Below are positions 6,447 through 12,649 of a stretch of DNA of 15,916 bases, piece by piece. A model generated the notes under the pieces. It was not told the DNA's origin. It did no database searches and was given only the letters and a program-made list of their open reading frames with translations. Source of the DNA: an uncultured Treponema sp. (GTDB lineage: Bacteria > Spirochaetota > Spirochaetia > Treponematales > Treponemataceae); contig CALGGS010000143.1 in assembly GCA_937915735.1 (NCBI GenBank), positions 1 through 15,916 of the forward strand, written 5' to 3'. Position numbers and translations under genes: made by a program. The first letter of the stretch is position 1; every line of letters starts with the position of its first letter.

Positions 6447-8156
6447 ATGTTCAAACCACAGTTAATCAGCTCTCTCAAAGGTTATAACGGAAAAACCTTT
6501 GTTTCAGATTTAATCGCAGGTCTTATCGTTGGTATTGTCGCCCTTCCGCTTGCAATAGCGTTCGCAATCGCTTCTGGCGTAAATCCTGCCGCCAGTCTTT
6601 TTACCGCAATTATCGCAGGCTTTTGTATCTCGGCTTTTGGCGGCTCTACCGTCCAGATTGGCGGTCCTACAGGAGCTTTTGCCGTCATCGTTTACGGAGT
6701 AGTCGCTCAGTTCGGGCTTTCAGGGCTTGCGACCGCAACGCTTATGGCGGGCGTTTTGCTCATTTTGCTCGGTGCCTTTAAGATGGGCGGGCTTGTAAAA
6801 TTCATTCCCTACACAATCGTAACTGGCTTTACGGCTGGAATTGCCGTCACAATCGCGGCTGGTCAAATCGGAGACTTTTTTGGCCTTGCCCCGGATTTTT
6901 CTGATCCAATGAGAATTTTGGGCGAGGAATATTCAAAAATGCCGGGCGACTTTTTGCCTAAAATCATCGTCTACATAAAATCTGCTTCAACGGTAAATCC
7001 ATATTCTTTTATAATGGCTTCAATCTGTCTCGCTTTCATTTTTATCTGGTCAAAATTCATTAAAAAAATTCCCGGAAGCTTCGTCGTTTTAATTTTGGCG
7101 ACAGTCGCTTCTATTCTTCTTGAAAAATTCTGTGGTCTTAAAACTGATACAATCGGGAGGTTTGCGGATGGAAGCCGTCATTTCGTGATTCCGAACACTC
7201 TTCCGTCTCCCCAGCTTCCGGATTTTTCACTTGCTACAATCAGAACTCTTTTTCCGACGGCAATTTCAATCGCTGTTTTGGCGGCAATTGAGAGTCTTTT
7301 GAGCGCAGTTGTCGCCGACGGTATGACGGGAGCAAAGCACGACTCAAACACTGAACTTATCGGTCAGGGAATCGCAAACATAGCTTCTCCTCTTTTCGGC
7401 GGAATTCCTGCAACTGGAGCGATTGCCCGAACTGCAACTAACATTAAGAATGGCGGAAAAACACCAGTAGCCGGAATTATTCATGCTCTCACGCTGCTTT
7501 TGATTCTTCTTTTCGCAGGAAAATATGCCTCATACATCCCCATGGCAGCTCTGGCGGCGGTTTTAATCAATGTAGCATGGAATATGGCGGGTTTTCCTGC
7601 AATCCGAAGCCTACTTCACGGTCAGAAATCAGACATAACGGTTTTTGCGGTTACATTCTTTATCACTGTTTTTGTCGATTTGACTGTGGCAATCGAATTT
7701 GGCTTAGGTCTTGCGGCCTTCTTCTTCATCAAAAAGATGATAGATTTGTCAGAGGTTCAAAATCAGAGGGAGGTTCTTACTTCTGGAATCCACACTGATA
7801 TGCCTGATGAAAATCTTGACCTTCCTAAAGGGGCTATGGTCTACGAAATTGAAGGCCCTCTTTTCTTCGGAACGGTCAGAAAATTTGAAGTCGCTGTCGA
7901 AAAGGCGGGTATTGATTACAAGGTTTTGATTCTCAGAATGAGAAGCACGATTTATCTTGATGCTGGCGGAATTCGTGCCTTGGAGCAGGCAAAATCTGCC
8001 TGTGACAGAAAAGGAATCACAATCGTAATTTCAGGAATCCACACTCAGCCCTATATGCTTCTTGAAAAGACAGGAATGGCAGACAAGCTTGGCCGGGAAA
8101 ATATCTACGATCATATTTCTGGGGCGCTTGAAAGGGCGCATCAGATTTTGGATTAG
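6447..8156 (+). CDS. SulP family anion transporter with C-terminal STAS domain
   Basis: A 569-residue inner-membrane transporter of the SulP (SLC26) family, which moves sulfate, bicarbonate or dicarboxylates by symport or exchange; the substrate cannot be read from the sequence. The membrane part (about 20-430) is almost continuous hydrophobic helices. It carries the family stretch GGSTVQIGGPTGAF (65-78) and the conserved block around NTELIGQG and GGIPATGAIARTATN (301-332). The cytoplasmic STAS domain spans about 461-565. At the site where anti-sigma-antagonist STAS proteins carry a phosphorylated Ser (DSSG-type), this protein has DAGG (505-508), so regulation by that phosphorylation is unlikely. 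No Shine-Dalgarno sequence precedes the start. The gene ends five bases from the convergent anti-sigma gene with no visible terminator. The nearest well-known relatives are BicA- and DauA-type proteins. Confidence 0.95.
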   Translation: MFKPQLISSLKGYNGKTFVSDLIAGLIVGIVALPLAIAFAIASGVNPAASLFTAIIAGFCISAFGGSTVQIGGPTGAFAVIVYGVVAQFGLSGLATATLMAGVLLILLGAFKMGGLVKFIPYTIVTGFTAGIAVTIAAGQIGDFFGLAPDFSDPMRILGEEYSKMPGDFLPKIIVYIKSASTVNPYSFIMASICLAFIFIWSKFIKKIPGSFVVLILATVASILLEKFCGLKTDTIGRFADGSRHFVIPNTLPSPQLPDFSLATIRTLFPTAISIAVLAAIESLLSAVVADGMTGAKHDSNTELIGQGIANIASPLFGGIPATGAIARTATNIKNGGKTPVAGIIHALTLLLILLFAGKYASYIPMAALAAVLINVAWNMAGFPAIRSLLHGQKSDITVFAVTFFITVFVDLTVAIEFGLGLAAFFFIKKMIDLSEVQNQREVLTSGIHTDMPDENLDLPKGAMVYEIEGPLFFGTVRKFEVAVEKAGIDYKVLILRMRSTIYLDAGGIRALEQAKSACDRKGITIVISGIHTQPYMLLEKTGMADKLGRENIYDHISGALERAHQILD

Positions 8157-8161
8157 CCGTG

Positions 8162-8560
8162 CTATTGCAGTGACTGAATCTTTTTTGTTTTTTTGATAAA
8201 AAAATCCATATTCGTGCTTACGAAAAGCGTGCAGTAGACCGTGATGAGCAGACCGAAAATCACATTGAAGATTATCGCAAAGCTTGCGCGGTCTATTTTA
8301 TTCAGAAAAATGCAGAAGGTAGTGAGCAGGAAAATCATTAGGATTCCAAAAATAATCCATTTCGTCATTGAAACCGGCTTTATTTCTACAGTTGATTTTA
8401 ATGGCTCGCTTGCATATTTTTCGGCTAGAGTCATATAGTGAACCTGTGTCCGGCATTTTTTGCATTTTAAAAGATGCAGCGTTACCCTCAGGGGAATTCT
8501 TTCGTTTTTGTCGAGAGATAAAAAAACTTCCATATTTTTTTCGCAAATTTCAGTTTTCAT
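8162..8560 (-). CDS. Putative zinc-finger anti-sigma factor, membrane bound
   Basis: A 132-residue protein with a short cytoplasmic N-terminus carrying His29-x3-Cys33-x2-Cys36. This is the hallmark of zinc-binding anti-sigma (ZAS, zf-HC2) domains that hold ECF sigma factors; Cys6 could be a further ligand. Two membrane segments follow (about 67-87 and 93-115), then a short basic tail. It has no sizeable periplasmic domain, so sensing would depend on the membrane itself or on a partner. The start is fixed by AGGAG (8570-8566), five bases upstream, and it overlaps the end of the sigma gene by 11 bases, which implies translational coupling. Anti-sigma function is inferred from the motif plus location; overall similarity to named families is weak. 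Confidence 0.75.
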   Translation of the reverse strand: MKTEICEKNMEVFLSLDKNERIPLRVTLHLLKCKKCRTQVHYMTLAEKYASEPLKSTVEIKPVSMTKWIIFGILMIFLLTTFCIFLNKIDRASFAIIFNVIFGLLITVYCTLFVSTNMDFFIKKTKKIQSLQ

Positions 8561-9113
8561 AATAGCTCCTTAAATTTTCACGCAAGATTTTTTTTGCGCG
8601 GAAAATGTGTGATTTTATCGTGTTGATTCCTTCGCCTGTGATTTTGCTGATTTCTGCGTGTGAATTGTCGTAAAAAAAGTAGAGCTCAACGCAGATTTTG
8701 TATTTTTCGGGCAAATCCTTAACAGCCTCCCTGACTGCAAGGACTGTCGCCTTTCTGATATGATTTTTTTCCGGACTAAGGCTTTTGTCCTCGATGTTGT
8801 TTTCATCTGAAAGAGGCATATATTCCTTCCGGCGGTTTTTTGTATTTATAGCAGTGTTATATGCGATTGAGGTGAGCCAGGTCGAAAAAGAAGAGTCTCC
8901 TTTAAACGAAGATAAATTCGTATAAGCCTTGATGAAAACCTCCTGAATAAAATCATCGGAATCAGCCTCGTTCTTGAAAAAACTCATTCCCAGCGCTTTT
9001 ACCCGCTTTTCGTAGCAGTTCATTAGCTTTGAGAAAGATTTTTTATTTCCCTGAAGAGTTGACTTTATGAGCGCGTTGTCGCGTTTTTTAATCAGCAGCT
9101 GTTCGAGATTCAT
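8550..9113 (-). CDS. RNA polymerase sigma factor, ECF subfamily
   Basis: A 187-residue group IV sigma factor with only two conserved domains. Sigma-2 spans about 26-95, with DDFIQEVFIKAY (53-64) and FSTWL (76-80), the stretches that bind core polymerase and melt the -10 region. Sigma-4 spans about 125-180, with LPEKYK (134-139) and the helix-turn-helix AEISKITGEGINTIKSHI (153-170), which reads the -35. The length is normal for the group. The gene begins inside the end of the upstream membrane gene (26-base overlap) behind a weak GGA, and it overlaps the anti-sigma gene downstream. The expected behaviour is sequestration by that protein until an envelope signal arrives. Its regulon cannot be told from this window. 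Confidence 0.95.
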   Translation of the reverse strand: MNLEQLLIKKRDNALIKSTLQGNKKSFSKLMNCYEKRVKALGMSFFKNEADSDDFIQEVFIKAYTNLSSFKGDSSFSTWLTSIAYNTAINTKNRRKEYMPLSDENNIEDKSLSPEKNHIRKATVLAVREAVKDLPEKYKICVELYFFYDNSHAEISKITGEGINTIKSHIFRAKKILRENLRSYYEN

Positions 9114-9444
9114 TTTTCCAGTCGCAGAGCCTGTAGAACAAGAGCAGGCATACTCCGATTGTGAAGGGAATCAGGCCGCCGAGAAGGGAAGGGGTGATTC
9201 CTGTAAAAAGAGCAAAAAAGACAGTAAGCATAAGACCTATTCCTGTCAGCAAAAGTCCGATTAAAAGGGTCGCTGCCTTGTAGTTGTAGCTTTGTTTTTC
9301 GGTAATGCCTGCGTTTACCCTCTGCTTTCGCTCGTGATGAACCCATAAAAGAGCGAAGAAGATGACGATTCCGCCGATTGTGATTCCGACAATAGGTATT
9401 AGGGAGAGAATAACCTGTGCTGCCGGTGAAGTGATATTTTCCAT
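9088..9444 (-). CDS. Small membrane protein, DUF6249-like
   Basis: A 118-residue protein with three hydrophobic segments (about 10-34, 57-80 and 86-105). After the first comes a charged, His-containing cytoplasmic stretch, HHERKQR (36-42). This arrangement of one helix, a charged loop and a helical pair resembles DUF6249 proteins, which I recall beside ECF sigma genes in other phyla. The assignment is tentative and no biochemical role is known to me. The start has GGAG (9454-9451) six bases upstream. It is the first gene of an overlapping three-gene unit with the sigma and anti-sigma genes, so it may help sense or transmit the signal. No catalytic residues are evident. Confidence 0.7.
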   Translation of the reverse strand: MENITSPAAQVILSLIPIVGITIGGIVIFFALLWVHHERKQRVNAGITEKQSYNYKAATLLIGLLLTGIGLMLTVFFALFTGITPSLLGGLIPFTIGVCLLLFYRLCDWKNESRTAAD

Positions 9445-9468
9445 AAAAAACTCCGTTGTCTTACAATA

Positions 9469-9496
9469 TTTGACACTCTGCGTAAGAAAAAGTTGC
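9469..9496 (-). promoter_or_regulatory. Possible ECF-type promoter before the sigma operon
   Basis: On the minus strand GCAACTT (9496-9490) and GTCAAA (9474-9469) are separated by 15 bases. This loosely resembles the AAC-containing -35 and GTC-containing -10 of ECF promoters and would suit autoregulation. A housekeeping alternative, TATTGT (9468-9463), lacks a good -35. Both are weak. Confidence 0.25.
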
Positions 9497-9509
9497 GTTT
9501 TGACCGTGC

Positions 9510-9986
9510 TTAGTCCAAAAAAAGATAGTCATTGAAATAAATCGCGCTGATTTTTCCCAGGGTAAGAGAGTCGTTTATTTGTGATTTTAGCTCTTCCTTG
9601 ATTTTGTCTTCCCCGTTTTTAAAAAGCTCAGATTTCGTTCTAGTGGAAAAGTAGTTTGCAATCAGATTTTTGATGCTAAGGTGCTTTCTGTCGAGTTCTT
9701 CATAAAAAGCGGTGTCAGTGCCATCATATTCAAACCAGGGGGTGACGAGAATTACGCATTTTTCAGAATCCTCGCCCTCGTCGCGCGTGAATGCCCTTAT
9801 CTGACCGATTTCGCTATAGGCTGTTTTGGATTCTGAGACAGATGATGGAACCGGATCTTCTTTTCGTAAGCCTTCTCCTGGCCGCGCGTTTTTCGTGCAG
9901 AGCGCTATTGCTGATACGGCTATGATAAATAGAAAAAGTGCCGCCGTGATTATCAAAAGAATTTTGTTAAGATTAAAATTTTTCAT
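9510..9986 (-). CDS. FliL-like flagellar basal-body associated protein
   Basis: A 158-residue single-pass inner-membrane protein: a short basic cytoplasmic N-terminus, one helix (about 9-29), a flexible linker (about 32-60) and a periplasmic domain. The C-terminal third follows the FliL pattern closely: a helix with NLIANYFSTRTKSEL, GEDKIKEELKSQIN, and a final beta strand AIYFNDYLFLD. FliL surrounds stators of the flagellar motor; in spirochaetes the motor drives periplasmic flagella. Canonical fliL lies in the flagellar operon with motA, motB and fliM, and no such genes are here, so this is probably a paralogue. I place the start at 9986 because GAGGAAGG lies just upstream; the in-frame ATG at 9998 overlaps that ribosome binding site and has none of its own. 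The protein could instead act as an envelope partner of the ECF system 65 bases downstream. Confidence 0.75.
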   Translation of the reverse strand: MKNFNLNKILLIITAALFLFIIAVSAIALCTKNARPGEGLRKEDPVPSSVSESKTAYSEIGQIRAFTRDEGEDSEKCVILVTPWFEYDGTDTAFYEELDRKHLSIKNLIANYFSTRTKSELFKNGEDKIKEELKSQINDSLTLGKISAIYFNDYLFLD

Positions 9987-10010
9987 TTCCTTCCTCATTT
10001 TTATTTTGCT

Positions 10011-10019
10011 AGTATATCA
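10011..10019 (-). promoter_or_regulatory. Extended -10 promoter of the fliL-like gene
   Basis: TGATATACT on the minus strand is an extended -10 (TGn followed by TATACT). The predicted transcription start near 10004 gives a leader of about 18 bases holding the ribosome binding site. No clear -35 is seen, as is common for extended -10 promoters. Confidence 0.6.
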
Positions 10020-10043
10020 CAGATTAAAAAAATGGTGTATAAT
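10016..10043 (+). promoter_or_regulatory. Promoter of fhs
   Basis: A perfect TATAAT (10038-10043) ends six bases before the proposed fhs ATG. ATCACA (10016-10021), a four-of-six match to TTGACA, lies 16 bases upstream. Normal spacing puts +1 on the A of the ATG. The promoter shares a 63-base spacer with the divergent fliL-like promoter. Confidence 0.65.
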
Positions 10044-10049
10044 GAGCCT

Positions 10050-11735
10050 ATGCTTACAGATATAGAAATTTCACAGCAGAATAAAATAATTCCAATCGTA
10101 GATGTGGCAAAAAAGATTGGGATAAACGAAGAGGGCCTTGAGCTTTACGGAAAATACAAGGCAAAACTTTCAATGGAAGAATTGAGGGCCTTGCAAAGGA
10201 AAGCCTGTGAGCCTCGCTGCCGTGGAAAATTGATTTTGACAACTGCCCTTACTCCGACTCCGGCCGGCGAGGGAAAATCTACTGTCTCAATCGCTTTGGG
10301 CGACGGGCTCAATAAAATCGGGAAAAAAGCCGTTATCGCTCTTCGGGAGCCTTCTCTTGGGCCATGCTTTGGCGTAAAGGGGGGAGCCTGTGGCGGTGGC
10401 TACGCCCAGATTGTCCCAATGGAAGACATAAACCTTCACTTCACAGGAGACATTCACGCAATTTCGATTGCAAACAACCTTATATCGGCCCTCATTGACA
10501 ATCACATCAAGCAGGGAAATCAGCTGGGAATCGATAGCCGCACAATCACATGGAAGCGCTGCGTTGATTTAAATGACCGTGAGCTTCGGAATATTCTGGT
10601 CGGTATGGGTGGTGTCGCAGACGGCGTTCCTCGTGAAGACCACTTCTGCATTACGGTTGCAAGCGAGCTTATGGCGATTATCTGCCTTTCGACTTCAATT
10701 TCTGATTTAAAACACCGTATTGACAACATCACGGTAGCAAAAACTTATGACAAAAGGCCGGTAAAATTCGGCGAGCTGAAATGTACCGGTGCTATTGCCG
10801 TTCTCCTGAAAGATGCAATAAAGCCGAATCTTGTTCAGACCCTCGAAAAAAATCCGGTTTTCGTTCACGGAGGACCTTTCGCAAACATTGCTCAGGGAAC
10901 TAATTCCGTGAATGCGACGATTTGTGCCCTCGCCACTGGCGATTATGTTGTAACGGAGGCGGGCTTTGCCGCTGATTTGGGCGCCGAAAAATTTATGGAC
11001 ATTAAGTGTCGTGCCGCGGGAATCTCTCCCAGCGTAGTCGTTATCGTCGCTACGGTGCGTGCCTTGAAAATGCACGGCGGAATGGCAAAGGCAGACCTTT
11101 CAACTCCAAGCTGTGAGCTTCTTGAAAAAGGCTTTGAAAATCTCGCTGTTCATATCGAAAATATCGCAAAATTCGGCGTTCCTTCCGTAGTCGCTGTGAA
11201 CAAATTCGTTACCGACACGGACGAAGAGCTTTCACTTCTTAAAAAGCTTTGTGAAGAAAAGGGAGCTAAAGCCGTTCTTTGCGAAGGTTGGGGAAAGGGC
11301 GGAGAAGGGGCGACTGAGCTTGCCGAGGTTGTTGCGGATGTCGCTGACAACTCAGTTCCTGCCTTTCATTATCTGTATCAGGCAAATCTTTCTTTTGCCG
11401 ATAAAATCAGAACTCTTGCAAAAGAGATTTACAGGGCAAGGGATGTGGAGTTTGCTCCGAATGTCCTTAAAAAGCTCCGTGAATTCGAAGAGGCGGGCTA
11501 CAAGGATTTACCTGTCTGCGTGGCAAAGACTCAGAACTCAATCAGCCATGATCCAAAACTGATGGGCGCTCCCCGCGATTACATTTTCCCGATTCGTGAT
11601 GTCCAGCTTTATTCAGGGGCGGGCTTCGTGGTCGCTCTGGCTGGTGAAATTATGACGATGCCAGGTCTCCCGAAACTGCCGGCTGCCCTTAACATCGACA
11701 TCGACGACGACGGTCATATTTCAGGACTGTTTTAA
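10050..11735 (+). CDS. fhs: Formate-tetrahydrofolate ligase
   Basis: Fhs (EC 6.3.4.3) joins formate to tetrahydrofolate with ATP to give 10-formyltetrahydrofolate, a one-carbon donor for purines and, via other enzymes, for serine or acetyl-CoA synthesis. The 561 residues match the usual length of about 555. Landmarks: nucleotide loop TPTPAGEGKST (68-78), the signature GVKGGACGGGYAQIVP (108-123; the usual GGAAGGG has Cys for the second Ala), GGPFANIAQGTNS, and the block beginning VTEAGFAADLGAEKF. I place the start at 10050 because MLTDIEI aligns with the family N-terminus. An in-frame ATG at 10032 lies upstream of the predicted transcription start and would add six unrelated residues. No Shine-Dalgarno sequence is present. 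Monocistronic, ended by an unusual long hairpin. Confidence 0.97.
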   Translation: MLTDIEISQQNKIIPIVDVAKKIGINEEGLELYGKYKAKLSMEELRALQRKACEPRCRGKLILTTALTPTPAGEGKSTVSIALGDGLNKIGKKAVIALREPSLGPCFGVKGGACGGGYAQIVPMEDINLHFTGDIHAISIANNLISALIDNHIKQGNQLGIDSRTITWKRCVDLNDRELRNILVGMGGVADGVPREDHFCITVASELMAIICLSTSISDLKHRIDNITVAKTYDKRPVKFGELKCTGAIAVLLKDAIKPNLVQTLEKNPVFVHGGPFANIAQGTNSVNATICALATGDYVVTEAGFAADLGAEKFMDIKCRAAGISPSVVVIVATVRALKMHGGMAKADLSTPSCELLEKGFENLAVHIENIAKFGVPSVVAVNKFVTDTDEELSLLKKLCEEKGAKAVLCEGWGKGGEGATELAEVVADVADNSVPAFHYLYQANLSFADKIRTLAKEIYRARDVEFAPNVLKKLREFEEAGYKDLPVCVAKTQNSISHDPKLMGAPRDYIFPIRDVQLYSGAGFVVALAGEIMTMPGLPKLPAALNIDIDDDGHISGLF

Positions 11736-11741
11736 ATTTCA

Positions 11742-11819
11742 AGCCACTGATTTCACGAATTAGCGCTGATTACATTTGATTCGTGAAAGATTCGTGAGAT
11801 TCGTGGCTAGTTTTTTTTT
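11742..11819 (+). terminator. Long-hairpin terminator of fhs made of repeat units
   Basis: Arms at 11742-11761 and 11789-11808 pair over 20 positions with one mismatch when G-U pairs are allowed, around a 27-base loop, and are followed within two bases by nine T. The right side holds near-copies of GATTCGTGA at 11778, 11789 and 11799, and the left arm holds CACGAATT in the opposite sense. It lies six bases after the fhs stop codon. Confidence 0.8.
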
Positions 11820-11831
11820 GCGGGTAAAATT

Positions 11832-12635
11832 ATGTTTAAATTCTTTCTGAAAAAAAATTTTTGTGATGGCTGGGATAATTTTTTCTTTCTGGTGCTTTCC
11901 AACGCTGTCACATTAGTTCTTCTGGCGGCTTCTTTTTTTGCGCTTCAGGCAGCCGATAAAGTTAATCCCTACCTTCCGTCCCTTGTCTTTGTCCTTTGCT
12001 CAGGAATTTTGGGAATTCAGCTCTTTGCCTGGGGAGCTAATGCTGCCAAAATCGCTGACTTCAGGGAAGGCTCCTTCTCAGTTTTTTTTGCGGCCATAAA
12101 ATCCGTATGGAAAATCGGCTTTCTGCTTGGCTCTCTTATAGCTGTTGTTTTGCTTCTCTCTAGATTTTCGATAGGTTATTATCTTAACGGAAGCTATATG
12201 GGACTTTTGCTGACGGCGGCCCTCGGCTGGTTTTTGCTTGTCTGTGCAATTTCACTTCAGTGGTTTATTCCGCTTTATTATCTTCAGGAAAACAATAATT
12301 TTTCAAAGTGCCTCAAAAAATCCTTCATCATTTTTTATGACAATGTAGGCTTCTCTCTCGAAATTTTTATTTACAATCTCGGACTTTTCGTTCTTTCATG
12401 CGTGACCTTTATGATTGTCCCTGGTCTGAACGGAATCTTGCTTTCTTCAACAAATGCCCTGCGTCTCCGCCTTTACAAATATGATTGGATAGAAAAAATG
12501 AGCGGGACTGACCCGGAATTTGAAAACAACCGTGACAAACGAAATGAAGTTCCATGGGACGAGCTTCTTGCTGACGACAAGGAATCTTTAGGACCTAGAA
12601 AACTTAGCAGCTTTGTCTTTCCATGGAAAAATTAA
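11832..12635 (+). CDS. Multi-pass membrane protein, YesL/DUF624-like (tentative)
   Basis: A 267-residue protein with about five membrane segments (17-39, 48-70, 93-110, 123-148 and 176-203) and a polar cytoplasmic tail. The N-terminal WDNFFFLVLSN (14-24) and the helix layout recall YesL/DUF624 membrane proteins, whose function is poorly known, but the match is only by eye. The tail is charged, and its last part (residues 240-267: PWDELLADD, then GPRKL and FPWKN) looks like a conserved motif rather than filler. The start is uncertain in one respect: no Shine-Dalgarno sequence is visible. TAAAAT (11825-11830) sits one base before the ATG, too close to be its own promoter box. It may depend on readthrough past the fhs terminator or on a weak promoter I cannot identify. 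It converges with the MATE gene 14 bases away. Confidence 0.75.
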   Translation: MFKFFLKKNFCDGWDNFFFLVLSNAVTLVLLAASFFALQAADKVNPYLPSLVFVLCSGILGIQLFAWGANAAKIADFREGSFSVFFAAIKSVWKIGFLLGSLIAVVLLLSRFSIGYYLNGSYMGLLLTAALGWFLLVCAISLQWFIPLYYLQENNNFSKCLKKSFIIFYDNVGFSLEIFIYNLGLFVLSCVTFMIVPGLNGILLSSTNALRLRLYKYDWIEKMSGTDPEFENNRDKRNEVPWDELLADDKESLGPRKLSSFVFPWKN

Positions 12636-12649
12636 AAATCGCCGAAGCT

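Noticed and set aside
9987..9998. Upstream ATG of the fliL-like gene at 9998
   Set aside because: This ATG overlaps the GAGGAAGG that serves the ATG at 9986 and has no ribosome binding site itself.
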